DNA of 64,000 nt, from positions 434,001 through 498,000 of the forward strand of contig CAVSME010000009.1 of NCBI GenBank assembly GCA_963728985.1, read 5' to 3'. A program made the position numbers and the translations under genes. The notes beneath the pieces were generated by a model. That model did not search any database. It was not told where the DNA came from and saw nothing but the letters and a program-made list of their open reading frames with translations. The stretch comes from DASXAI01 sp963728985. Its GTDB lineage: Bacteria > Actinomycetota > Acidimicrobiia > Acidimicrobiales > Ilumatobacteraceae. This document shows, one piece after another, positions 23,214 through 31,824 of this stretch (its first letter is position 1; each line of letters opens with the position of its first letter).

Positions 23214-23953
23214 GCGAGCGGACCGACTTGAAGGGCCGCGTCGCCCTGGTCACCGGTTCCTCGGCCGGGATCGGCGCGGCAGTGGCGCAAGCGTTCGCGA
23301 ACCTTGGTGCGAGCGTCGTCGTGAACTCGGCCTCGTCGGTCGCCGCCGGACAGCAGGTCGCCGACGACCTCCCCGACGCGATCTACGTGCAGGCCGACGT
23401 CTCCGATGCCGCCCAGGCAGAGCGGCTCGTTGACGCGGCCGTCGAGCAGTACGGCCGTCTCGACATCGTGGTCAACAACGCCGGCACCACGGTGGTGATC
23501 CCGCACCACGACCTCGACGCGGCGACGAACGAGATCTGGGAGCGCATCCTGCGGGTGAACGTCCTCGGCGCCTGGAACGTGGTCCGCGCCGCCGCGCCGC
23601 ACCTGCGGGCCTCGGGCGACGGCGTCGTCCTCAACATCACGTCCATCGCCGGCGTCCGTCCCGTCGGTTCGTCCATCCCGTACGCCGTCTCGAAGGCCGC
23701 GCTCAACCACCTCACGCTGCTGCTCGCCAACGCCCTCGGTCCGGAGATCCGCGTCCACGCCGTGGCCCCCGGTCTCATCGACACCGAGTGGACAGAGAGC
23801 TGGGACGACGTACGCGCCGCGGTCCGGGCGACGGCACCGCTGCGCCGCAGTGGCACGCCGGACGACGTGGCGGACGCCTGCGTGGCGCTGGTCGAGACTC
23901 GCTACGCGACCGGGCAGGTGCTGGTGGTCGATGGTGGGGTGACGCTGCGATGA
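23210..23953 (+). CDS. Short-chain dehydrogenase/reductase
   Basis: 247 residues from ATG 23210 (ATGA overlap). The classical SDR set is complete: TGSSAGIGAAVAQAF (cofactor loop), DIVVNNAGTT, catalytic Ser in LNITSIAGVRPVG, and Y-x-x-x-K in PYAVSKAALNHL, then HAVAPGLIDTEW. At residues 37-40 (VVVNSASS) no acidic residue marks NAD preference, so NADP is possible. In the operon it could reduce or oxidise a hydroxy/keto intermediate, or supply 3-hydroxyacyl-CoA for the downstream PHA synthase. The exact substrate is unknown. Confidence 0.9.
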   Translation: MSERTDLKGRVALVTGSSAGIGAAVAQAFANLGASVVVNSASSVAAGQQVADDLPDAIYVQADVSDAAQAERLVDAAVEQYGRLDIVVNNAGTTVVIPHHDLDAATNEIWERILRVNVLGAWNVVRAAAPHLRASGDGVVLNITSIAGVRPVGSSIPYAVSKAALNHLTLLLANALGPEIRVHAVAPGLIDTEWTESWDDVRAAVRATAPLRRSGTPDDVADACVALVETRYATGQVLVVDGGVTLR

Positions 23954-25619
23954 CCGACTCGACGCTTCGACCGCGACGACCCGCCCGTCCTCGGCGCCAA
24001 CCCGTTCGTCGGCCTCACCGGCCGCCAGGTTCTCGCCGCCCTCGGCCGGCTCGGCCAGCGCGTGGCCGTGGAGCCTGGTGCTGCGGTCGCGACGGCGCTC
24101 GACGCCGGCGCCGAGCTGGTCCGCGTCGCCATCGGCCGGAGCGAGGTGGCCCCCGAGCGGGGCGACCGCCGCTTCACCGACGCGGCCTGGCACGAGAACC
24201 CGTTCTTGCACCGCCTCATGCAGGCGTACCTCGTCGAACGCGACGCCGCCCACCGGGTCATCGACCAGGTGGAGCTCGACGACAAGAGCCGGGTCCGGGC
24301 GCACTTCGCCACGTCCCTCCTCACCGAGGCCGTGGCGCCCACCAACAACCTCCTGACGAACCCGAACGCGCTGGCCAAGGCCGGGCAGACGCGCGGCCAG
24401 AGCCTCGTCGCCGGTGCCCGCAACCTTGCGCACGACGTCCGGCACAACGGCGGCATGCCGTCCCAGGTCGACACCCGGCCATTCGCAGTCGGGAAGAACC
24501 TCGCAGTCACACCCGGCCACGTCGTCCACCGCACCGACGTCTACGAGCTGATCCAGTACGAGGAGACCACGGACGAGGTGCGGGAGCGGCCCTTGGTCGT
24601 GGTCCCGCCGCAGATCAACAAGTACTACATCACCGACCTCGCGCCCGGTCGCAGCCTCGTCGAGAGCACGGTGGCCGCCGGCATCCCCTACTTCACGCTT
24701 GAGCTGGCGCAACCCGACACCGGAGCATCGCGACTGGAACCTGGACACGTACGCAGCCGCCTGCCTCGACGCGATCCGTGTGGCGTGCGACATCGCCGGC
24801 ACCGACGACGCGAACACGGTCGGCCTGTGCGCCGGCGGCGTCACGCTCGCCGCGCTCCTCGGCCACCTCGCCGCCACCGGGCAAACGGGCCTGGTGAACT
24901 CGGCGACGTTCCTCGTGGCCGGCCTCGACACCAGAACCGAGACCACGGTCACCGCCCTGGCCTCCCGACGAGCCGTCGAGGCGGCCCGGGCGCGGTCGCT
25001 GCGCGCGGGTGTCCTCTCCGGCGACGACATGGCCAAGGTCTTCGCGTGGCTGCGCCCCAACGACCTCGTGTGGAACTACTGGGTCAACAACTACCTGCTC
25101 GGCGAGAACCCGCCGGCGTTCGACATCCTCTTCTGGAACAACGACACCACACGCCTACCCGCGGGGCTGCACTCCGACTTCCTCGACCTCTACCTGACGA
25201 ACGGTCTCGTCGAGGGAACGCTGGATGTGCTCGGCACGCCGGCCGACCTCGGGAAGGTCGTGTGCGACACCTTCGTCGTGGCCGGCTACACCGACCACAT
25301 CATCCCGTGGGACGGCGCCTACCGCACGACCCAGCTCATGGGTGGCGCCAGTCAGTTCGTGCTGAGCAACGGAGGGCACATCCAGGCCATCCTCAACCCG
25401 CCGGGCAACCCGAAGGCCTCGTACCTCACCTCGGACGAGCTCCCCGCCACCGCGGCCGAGTGGAGGCAGAGCGCGTCCGAGACGCGAGGATCGTGGTGGA
25501 CGCTCTGGCATGCCTGGCTCGCCGCCCGGTCGGGAGACACCCGGCCGCGTCGAGGGCACACCGGCAACGCCAGCCACCAGCGCCTCGACGCGGCGCCTGG
25601 ACGGTACGTCCACCTCTAG
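23950..25619 (+). pseudogene. Polyhydroxyalkanoate synthase (PhaC-like), interrupted by two +1 frameshifts
   Basis: Starts at ATG 23950 (ATGA overlap with the SDR). After MTDST the frame must shift by one base near 23963 to read FDRDDPPVLGANPFVGLTGR, and again near 24700 to join IPYFTL to SWRNPTPEHRDWNLDTYAA. With both shifts a ~555-residue PHA synthase appears. It has the lipase-like box with catalytic Cys (TVGLCAGGVTLAALL), the diagnostic WNYWVNNYLLGENPPAFDIL, Asp (AGYTDHIIPWDGAYR) and His (LSNGGHIQAILNPPGN). It would polymerise 3-hydroxyacyl-CoA into storage polymer. Either it is a recent pseudogene or the assembly has base-insertion errors; the protein signal is otherwise intact. Confidence 0.8.
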
Positions 25620-26438
25620 TGGACGCCCTGCGTACGTTCGTCCGCGTCGACGGGCACCTGCTGCGGGTGGCCGTGCGCGGCGAGGGGCCGCCGATCCTGC
25701 TCATCATGGGTCTCGGCGGCAACATCGAGATGTGGTGGCCCCTCGAGCGCGCGCTCCACGCACGAGGTTTCCAGACGATCGCCTACGACGCGTCCGGCAC
25801 CGGCGAATCACCACCGCGGCTCGTCCCGCTTCGCCCACACGGCCTCGCCCGGCAGGCCGCACACCTCCTCGACGAGCTTGGGCTGCCGAGCGCCCACGTC
25901 CTCGGCGTGTCGTTCGGTGGCGGTGTCGCGCAGGAGCTCGCCTTGCACAATCCGCATCGCGTGCGCCGGCTCGTCCTCGCGTCGACGATGTGCGGGTTGG
26001 GTGGTGTGCCGGGCTCGCCCGCCGCCCTCGCGCTCCTCGCGACGCCGCTGCGCTACTACTCGCCACGCTTCCTGCAGATGACGGCGCGCTGGATGTACGG
26101 GCCGGTCTCCGACGCGGAGAGCCCGGGGATGCACCAGCACCTGCGGGCCCGTCGTTCACGGCCGCCGACTCTGTGGGGATACCTCGGCCAGCTCTACGCG
26201 GTCGCCGGATGGACAAGCCTTCCGTGGCTGCATCGCATCCCGCGGCCGACGCTCGTCGTCACGGGCGCGCAGCGACCCGATCGTGCCGTCGGTCAACGGG
26301 CGGATCCTCGGCGCCCGCATCCCCGACGCGACCGTGCACGTCGTGCCCGACGCAGGGCACCTGCTGCTTATGGACCACGCCGACGAGTGCGCCGATCTGA
26401 TCACCGGCTTCCTCCGCGGCGACGAACCCGATACGTGA
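25619..26438 (+). pseudogene. PhaZ-like alpha/beta hydrolase (PHA depolymerase or MCP hydrolase), one frameshift
   Basis: GTG 25619 shares a base with the PhaC stop (TAGTG). The first ~215 residues are in frame: ILLIMGLGGNIEMWWPL, nucleophile elbow LGVSFGGGVAQELALHN, STMCGLGGVPGSPAALALLA, LRYYSPRFLQ, GWTSLPWLHRIPRPTLVVTG. These phrases are typical of intracellular PHA depolymerases. Near 26270 one extra base must be skipped to reach SDPIVPSVNGRILGARIP and the catalytic His in VVPDAGHLLLMDHADEC, ending at TGA 26436-26438. A meta-cleavage-product hydrolase is the alternative reading, but the PhaC neighbour favours PhaZ. Confidence 0.75.
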
Positions 26439-27000
26439 GGTGTGCCGTGCTGCTCCCGCTCGCCCCTGAACCGTTCACCGCGCCGACTGACCGAGACATG
26501 CTCCCGTCGGAGCGGCGCGAGTTCGTGCGCACCCATCGCACCTGCATCTTCGGCTACGCCCGCCGGCACGACGGGCCGGCCATGTCGGTCGTCTACTACG
26601 TCCCGACCAACGACGACGAGCTCCTCGTGTCGACGATGGCCGGACGGAGCAAGGCGCTCGCGGTGGCCCGCGACCCGAAGGTCAGCCTCTGCGTCCTCGA
26701 CGAGCGGTGGCCCTTCACCTACCTGCAGGTGTACGCCGACGCCGTGGTCGACGACGATCGTGACCTCGTCGTCGACGTCATGATGGCGGTCGGCGGACGC
26801 ATGTCGGGCGAGCCTCTTGGCGCAGATGCCGCGTCCGTTCGTCGAGGCCATGGCCGAGAACGAACAGCGGGTGGTGCATCCGCTGCCGGCCGTATGCGAC
26901 GTTCGCGCAGCCGCCGCGCCACCTCCACCGCGACGACCAAGCCGAGCGGCTCACGCACTGGGTCTCCGGCAGCATCCCGTGGAACGCCGCCGATCACTGA
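26435..27000 (+). pseudogene. Pyridoxamine 5'-phosphate oxidase-family protein, two frameshifts
   Basis: GTG 26435 overlaps the previous stop (GTGA). In frame it reads ERREFVRTHRTCIFGYARRH, then MSVVYYVPTNDDELLVSTMA and RSKALAVARDPKVSLCVLDE, the flavin/F420 split-barrel strands. After GGRMSGEP an extra base (about 26816) must be skipped to read LAQMPRPFVEAMAENEQRVV. Another near 26877 gives IRCRPYATFAQPPRHLHRDD and the end at TGA 26998-27000. Without these shifts the product would lack its C-terminal third. It is the last gene of the rightward operon. Confidence 0.7.
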
Positions 27001-27660
27001 CGCTCACGCCGCAGAGGCGCCAACGGGACGCGGGCCTCCAGCGAGCGACCGAGGATCTGGCCGAGGGCGGTGGCGAGCTCGCGCCGCGGGTCCTCGCTTC
27101 CGGCGAGCGACCCCCAGGCGACGAACCGGTCGGGACGGACCAGCACCGCACCATCGGCGCCGATCCGGCGGTGCCGGAGCCACGTGCAGCGCGGGCGACG
27201 ACGTCCGGGTCTACGAGCCGTCGACCCGCCCGGGATCGCCCCTGCCAGCACAAGTTCTGCGCATCGTGGATCGCGCTGGTCAACCCAAGCCCGCCGGTCG
27301 GCGGATGCCGGTGGGCGGCGTCGCCGAGGAGGAAGACCCGCCCCGCGCCGAACGACGACGCGATGACCGCCTCCACCGACCAGCGCGTGACCTTGTGGAT
27401 CCGCATCGGAAGATCACCGATCCCCAAGGCCTCGCGGACATCGGCCTCGACCTTGTCGTCCGGCTGGGCGCGCGGATCGTCGACCGGATAGTTGAGGTGC
27501 ACCACCCACTCCTCCGAGTCGGGCCCCCACCGCTCGGGCCCCATCGGGACCATGACGACGAGCGCGCCCACCCCGGGAGAGAAGATCCAGCGGATCAGCA
27601 CGTCGTGATCGGGTGCGTGGGAGGAGAAGTCGGCGGAGACGTGCAGCGTCGCCGTCTGCG
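26994..27660 (-). pseudogene. Remnant of a second TfdB-type FAD monooxygenase, N-terminus and middle deleted
   Basis: Read leftwards from 27660: VSADFSSHAPDHDVLIRWIF, VMVPMGPERWGPDSEEWVVH, then SSFGAGRVFLLGDAAHRHPP and TGGLGLTSAIHDAQNLCW. The last two are the FAD ribityl motif of class-A aromatic hydroxylases. At about 27245 the frame changes and ~100 residues are missing; the C-terminal piece RIGADGAVLVRPDRFVAWGS follows in a different frame to stop at 26994-26996. The first ~240 residues (FAD-binding Rossmann) are absent, cut where a TetR gene begins. It is certainly non-functional. Confidence 0.75.
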
Positions 27661-28243
27661 TGATGACGCCGCGGAGCGCGTCATGGCGACCGAGGGCTTC
27701 GACGCCGCCACCGTCGCGCGGGTGGTCGAGGAGTCCGGCGTCCCCCTCAGCTCCGTGTACCACTACTACGGCTCCAAGGACGGCGTGCTGCTCGCCGTCA
27801 TGCAACGGGGCGCGGAGCGGTTCTTCGCCGACGTGCCCGAGCTGTATGAACGGGTCGGAACCGCCGCCGAGCATCTGCACACGGTGGCAGCGAACGCCAC
27901 CGAGGCACTCGAGCGCCACCCGAACTTCCTTCGCCTTCTCATCGTGTTCGCGGTCCAGCCACGGAACGTCAGCGGCGGCGAGGTCGCAGCCGTCGTGCGG
28001 CAGGTGCGGAACACCGCACTCAAGCGCCTACGCGGGCAGCTCGCCCTGGCGTTCGGCGCCGACCCCCGCAGCCGCGCCACGGAGCAGCTCGCCAGGTTCG
28101 CCCTGGCGACGATCAACGGCGCGTACGTCGCCGCGCACGCTGACCGGACCATCAAGCTCGCGAAGGTCCTCGACCCGCTTCCCGATGCATTAGTCGCGGT
28201 TCACGCGCTCCATGATCAGGCCAGGCCGGCCCGCGGAGTATGA
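27641..28243 (+). CDS. TetR-family regulator, N-terminus probably truncated
   Basis: From GTG 27641 the product is 200 residues. The helix-turn-helix is good from DAAERVMATEGFDAATVARV to VVEESGVPLSSVYHYYGSKD, and the C-terminal domain (about 60-195) is all-helical with PNFLRLLIVFAVQPRN. A usual TetR has ~10-20 more residues before D-A-A-E-R. Here that stretch is replaced by sequence that also reads, on the other strand, as the broken monooxygenase. The gene has therefore been fused at about 27655-27660 and may start from a foreign GTG. DNA binding could survive. Its targets are unknown. Confidence 0.65.
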   Translation: MQRRRLRDDAAERVMATEGFDAATVARVVEESGVPLSSVYHYYGSKDGVLLAVMQRGAERFFADVPELYERVGTAAEHLHTVAANATEALERHPNFLRLLIVFAVQPRNVSGGEVAAVVRQVRNTALKRLRGQLALAFGADPRSRATEQLARFALATINGAYVAAHADRTIKLAKVLDPLPDALVAVHALHDQARPARGV

Positions 28244-28536
28244 GCCGGCGGGTGAGCCAGCCCCCGACGCCGGTCCGTGCTCACGAAACGTTCGGAAAGA
28301 GTCGCAGATGTCCGCCGCGAACACCTGCGGTTCCTCGCGCTGCACCTGATTGAACAGGCTGGGCCAGCGTGGAGCAGGAGCAGCGGGATCGCGTTCGAGG
28401 CGGCCGCCGCGGACGCCTCGTTCGTGGAGTGTGGTCCCGTGACGCCAGCGTGCAGCGGCGCGAGATCAGCTTCCGCATGTTCTGACGTCGATGTCTGAGG
28501 CGCGCACGACCACAACCCACGGCTCCGCAGAGGACG
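28244..28536. other. 293-bp gap between tetR and the AarF-like gene
   Basis: No recognisable gene on either strand. Two overlapping short frames (73 codons at 28277 rightward, 99 codons ending 28216 leftward) have no family motif. Near 28252-28284 GTGAGCCA faces CGTGCTCAC, a weak hairpin that may end the tetR transcript. Confidence 0.4.
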
Positions 28537-30249
28537 TCAGGTCCCTACACCTCGTCGGCGCGCCTCGGCCAATTCGTGGGCCCGGCTGACCCAGGTCTTG
28601 TGCTCGCGACGGCGTCGAACGAGCCGTTGCCAGGTGAGCACACCGACGCCGGCGGCGACCACCCCCGGCACCGAGATCGATCCGAGAGTCGGGCCGGTGC
28701 GACGCGAGACCAACTGTGCGGACGCGAGCACTGAAGCGGCCGCGACAAGGCCGTCGACGAGATGATCCACGGCGCCGTCGGAATCGTGTATCCGGAAGTC
28801 GACGCCGAGCTTGCCGGCCCGGAGCTGCTGGACGATCTCCCCGATGTCGCCGGGCAGGGAAGCGGCCAGACGGTCCCAACCTCGAAGCGTTCGGCTCGCA
28901 TGGCGGGCCAGACGCCGCGGGTCGAACCGCTCGCCCAGCAACTTCTTCATGTAGGGCTCGAGCAACTCGGTGACCCGGACTTCGGTGTCCAGACCACGGC
29001 CGAGTCCCTGGAGTTGGAGCAGGACCCGGAAGAGCAGCGACAAGTCGGCCGGCAACACGAGCCCGTTGTCGTGCAGCAGCTGCATGCCGGTGTTGATGGT
29101 GGCCGTCATGTCGAGCTGTCCGACCCCGACGAACAGGTAGCGGTTCAGCCACATGTCGATCTGCGATCGCAACCTGGTCATGTCGACGGTCGGCGGCGGC
29201 GTCGTGATCTCCACGATGACGTCGATGAAGCCATCGAGGTCGTGGGTTCCTGCCGCAATCACCAAGTCCTCGAGCTGGTGCTTCCGCATCCCTGAGATGC
29301 GGCCGACGTCCCCGAAATCGAGAATCGCGATGTGAGAGCCGTCGGGAAGCAGGAGGTTCCCCGGTTGGGGGTCGGCGTGATAGAGCGAATCCCGGAAGAT
29401 CATCTCGAGATACACGTCGGCAGCCCGACGAACAAGGGTGTCGACGTCCCATCCCGTCGCCTCGACGCTGGCGCGGTCGGTGAACGGCGCGCCCGAGATC
29501 AGGCTCATCGTGAGGACTCGTCGCCGCGACAGTTCGGGATACGGCGTGGGAATGATGATGTCGGGTTCGTCGGCGAAGTTCAGCGTGAAGCGCTGGAGGT
29601 TGCGCAGTTCCTGCGACAGGTCGATGGCGTCGTGCAGCATCTGCGAGAACTCGCCGACGATCACCGTGGGTTGCAGCAGTGCGAGCCCGGGATCCTGGTG
29701 CTCGAGGTACGTCGCAATGGCCTCCATGAGCTCGAGATCCTCGAGGACACGGCGCTCGACGCCGTCGTGGAGCACCTTCACCCCCACCGCCGTCCCGTCA
29801 TGGAGTGTCGCCCGGTGAACCTGCGCGACCGACCCCGACGCCATCGGCTCCGGTTCGAACGAGCCGTAAAGCTCCGACACAGCGTCGCCCAGCTCGCGTT
29901 CGACCAGGGCCAGCGCGACGCCCGGTGGATCCGCCGCGACCGTCGCCTGCAGCTTGGTCAGCTCGGCGGCGACGTCATCGCCGACGACATCCGGTCGCAG
30001 GCTCAACATCTGCCCGAACTTGATCGAAGTTGTGCCAAGCTCGGTCAGCGCCCGCCTCAACCGCTCGCCATCGGACATCGCGACGATCTCCGGGGCGACG
30101 TAGCGGTCGACGAGCCCCTTCATGACCCGCGCGCTGACGAGCCTGCTCCCCCGCTGAGCCCACGCCGCAAAGCCGTACTTCGCGAGCACCTCGGCGATCT
30201 CGTCGAGTCGCGCGTGGTGGCGCACCATCGCGGCCGGCAATCCGTCCAT
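28537..30249 (-). CDS. AarF/UbiB/ABC1-family atypical kinase
   Basis: 570 residues from ATG 30249, with AAGGAG 5 bp upstream (a GTG two codons earlier overlaps that site and is less likely). Family features: the KxGQ motif TTSIKFGQMLSLRPD, Ala-rich loop MASGSVAQVHRATLHDGTAV, ATP-binding Lys in GVKVLHDGVERRVLEDLEL, catalytic-loop HADPQPGNLLL and metal-binding DFG in IAILDFGDVGRISGM. The end (about 500-545) has a hydrophobic span that may anchor it in the membrane. UbiB-type proteins are ATPases needed for quinone or isoprenoid-lipid metabolism; the exact role in actinobacteria is not defined. Confidence 0.9.
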   Translation of the reverse strand: MDGLPAAMVRHHARLDEIAEVLAKYGFAAWAQRGSRLVSARVMKGLVDRYVAPEIVAMSDGERLRRALTELGTTSIKFGQMLSLRPDVVGDDVAAELTKLQATVAADPPGVALALVERELGDAVSELYGSFEPEPMASGSVAQVHRATLHDGTAVGVKVLHDGVERRVLEDLELMEAIATYLEHQDPGLALLQPTVIVGEFSQMLHDAIDLSQELRNLQRFTLNFADEPDIIIPTPYPELSRRRVLTMSLISGAPFTDRASVEATGWDVDTLVRRAADVYLEMIFRDSLYHADPQPGNLLLPDGSHIAILDFGDVGRISGMRKHQLEDLVIAAGTHDLDGFIDVIVEITTPPPTVDMTRLRSQIDMWLNRYLFVGVGQLDMTATINTGMQLLHDNGLVLPADLSLLFRVLLQLQGLGRGLDTEVRVTELLEPYMKKLLGERFDPRRLARHASRTLRGWDRLAASLPGDIGEIVQQLRAGKLGVDFRIHDSDGAVDHLVDGLVAAASVLASAQLVSRRTGPTLGSISVPGVVAAGVGVLTWQRLVRRRREHKTWVSRAHELAEARRRGVGT

Positions 30250-30462
30250 ACTCACTCCTTCACGGCGCCCCGCTCATTCGGGGGATGCGATCGACATCCT
30301 GGATCAGGACTCCAACGACGCACCCGAGGTGCCTCGATCGACTTCAGCCCGTCATGCCTGCAGCTTGCCCGCTCTGCCGAGGTCATGTCACCAGGCCCAC
30401 GGGATGCTGACACGGCTCCTTTCTCCGTCCCTCGGGCATGGTTCGGCCGACGGGCCGGCGGG

Positions 30463-31331
30463 TCAGGCACGACTCGGCGGGTGCGTGGCCTCAAGCAGAC
30501 ATCTGGATCCGGGCTGGGGGTAGGGGCGAAGGTCCTTCGACGGAGAAGCCTCATCACCGCTCCGCCCCGCCGGACCTGCGGTCGTTGACCTCGGGCTGGG
30601 TTGCACGACGTCGCCGTGGCGCTGTAGCTGCCCATACCGCCCTCGGTTGAGGATGTCCGTGAGGAGGTTCGCGGCGTCACGGTCGGCGCCGGGCATGGCG
30701 TGGGCGTAAATGTTGACGGTGGTTGAGGCGCGGGTGTGGCAGAGCCGCTCGGAGACCACGGGGACGGGGACGCCTGCGGCGAGCATGGCGGTGGCCATGA
30801 AGTGCCGCAGGTCGTGCAACCGGAAGCTGGCGAGCCCGGCGCGGTGCCGGTAGGTGATGAAGCGCTTGGTGACCCAGTTGGGTTGCCAGGGGCGGCGACC
30901 GTCAGGGTCGGTGCTGAAGACGAAGCCGTCGGTGAGACCGCCCGAGCGGGTGGACGCTCGGTCGCGGTGGACGGCGAGCAGTTCGGTGCTGACGGGATCG
31001 AGAGCGACGCGGTAGGTGCGCCGGTTCTTGGTTGGTCGCAGGACCGGTCCGGTTGGTCCCTCGACAAGAGCGCGGGAGAAGCCGACGGCGGCGTGGTTGA
31101 CGTCGATGTCGGACCAGCGCATGGCTAGGAGCTAACTGCGGCGGGCGCCCGTCGTCCCCGGCTGTAGGCCGCATCCTCCACCAGTTCGGCCAACGCGACG
31201 GTGGCTGCCCGTCTGGTGCCGTGCACGGTTCTGGTGGCGTAGCGGCGGCGCCTGGTGTCGGGGTCGAGACCGAGGTAGACGCGCAGCTCCCACGTACCCG
31301 GCCCGCGCTGGCGCATCGATCCCGCCATCAT
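30463..31331 (-). pseudogene. Tyrosine-recombinase integrase with internal deletion
   Basis: The N-terminal piece (31331 to stop 31125) reads MRQRGPGTWELRVYLGLDPD then RYATRTVHGTRRAATVALAE, the arm-binding domain of actinobacterial element integrases. A second frame starting MRWSDIDVNHAAV at 31122 gives the catalytic part: LHDLRHFMATAMLAAGVPVP (H-x-L-R), then LCHTRASTTVNIYAHAM with the nucleophilic Tyr. The core-binding domain and the first catalytic Arg (normally G-x-R-x-G-E) are missing at the join, ~110-140 codons. Recombination activity must be lost. Its position 130 bp from the tRNA-Gly gene marks it as the island's integrase. Confidence 0.85.
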
Positions 31332-31375
31332 CGACCCCCGATCCGCACGACCCGACCGGACGGCCGGAACTCTGC

Positions 31376-31394
31376 GTGATGGGCAAATGATGGC
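31376..31394. repeat. GTGATGG/AATGATGG motif between integrase and tRNA-Gly
   Basis: GTGATGGGCAAATGATGGC lies 82 bp before the CCA end of the tRNA gene. It differs at only two of the first 18 positions from 10108-10125, which sits 93 bp before the left tRNA-like segment. A conserved, same-orientation pair of this kind suggests an integrase-related site (arm site or promoter). Confidence 0.45.
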
Positions 31395-31460
31395 CAAGCC
31401 CGACAGCCCGGAGAGCTCCGAGCGGCCGAAACGGCCCTGCTTACCGCCAATTGTGCGTGG

Positions 31461-31533
31461 AGCGGACGACGGGATTCGAACCCGCGACCCTCACCTTGGC
31501 AAGGTGATGCTCTACCAGCTGAGCCACGTCCGC
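31461..31533 (-). tRNA. tRNA-Gly (anticodon GCC)
   Basis: The minus strand folds as a full cloverleaf: acceptor GCGGACG/CGTCCGC, D-arm GCTCAGCTGGTAGAGC, anticodon arm CACCT-TGCCA-AGGTG giving anticodon GCC, T-arm CGGG-TTCGAAT-CCCG, discriminator T, and an encoded CCA at 31458-31460. It is intact although it is the integration site, because the element restores the 3' half. The incomplete second copy at 10201-10275 shares its 3' part. Confidence 0.95.
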
Positions 31534-31578
31534 GTGAGCGGCCCACTCTAGCAACCCCCCAGGTGCGGCGACAGCCGT

Positions 31579-31800
31579 TCAGCTCGGTGGCCGCAGGTCG
31601 ACCCGCAGCACCAGGACGCCGTCTTCGATCGTCCCCTCGGCATCGCCGATGATGGCGAAGTCCTGGAAGTCGGTCTGCGCCTGCTGGATGAACAGCTGGC
31701 GCTCGGCCCCGCCGACCGGCGGCAGCGGGCGTTGCTTGACGGCCGCCGCCCGATCCCGGAACCGCTTGATCATCGCGTCGACATCGAGCGAGTCAGCCAC
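31579..31800 (-). CDS. Small conserved-looking protein of unknown function
   Basis: 73 residues, MADSLDVDAMIKRFRDRAAA, then VGGAERQLFIQQAQTDFQDF and GTIEDGVLVLRVDLRP. It is acidic/basic mixed and soluble, with no signal peptide or cysteines. The composition and third-position GC are fully coding-like, and the protein has a helix-then-beta-hairpin look. I do not recognise a family. It is the first gene beyond the island boundary and is transcribed leftwards toward the tRNA. Confidence 0.6.
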   Translation of the reverse strand: MADSLDVDAMIKRFRDRAAAVKQRPLPPVGGAERQLFIQQAQTDFQDFAIIGDAEGTIEDGVLVLRVDLRPPS

Positions 31801-31824
31801 GCCACCACCGTAGGGCGTGCCCGC

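Larger units (their letters stand above)
10201..31533. mobile_element. Putative 21-kb genomic island integrated in tRNA-Gly(GCC)
   Basis: The boundaries are the same-orientation repeats at 10228-10258 and 31470-31500, 21242 bp apart. The right boundary is an intact tRNA-Gly gene with a tyrosine integrase immediately inside, in the layout used by tRNA-targeting elements. The integrase has an internal deletion, so the island is probably immobile. Inside the left end are short iterated repeats (10359-10420) that could be integrase arm sites. Cargo comprises stress/membrane proteins, an aromatic catabolism divergon with PHA genes, regulators and fragments. The extent and one-event origin are inferred; tandem or stacked insertions are possible because the left flank also carries att-like motifs. 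Confidence 0.5.

Noticed and set aside
24062..28243. A single ~1390-residue rightward protein spanning PhaC, hydrolase, split-barrel and TetR sequences
   Set aside because: The long open frame is an accident of GC-rich DNA. It runs through stretches of nonsense between frameshifts, and the real domains belong to separate families with stop/start overlaps in other frames.
28277..28498. 73-codon frame between tetR and the AarF-like gene
   Set aside because: No motif, Ser/Ala-rich second half, no start signal; treated as gap.
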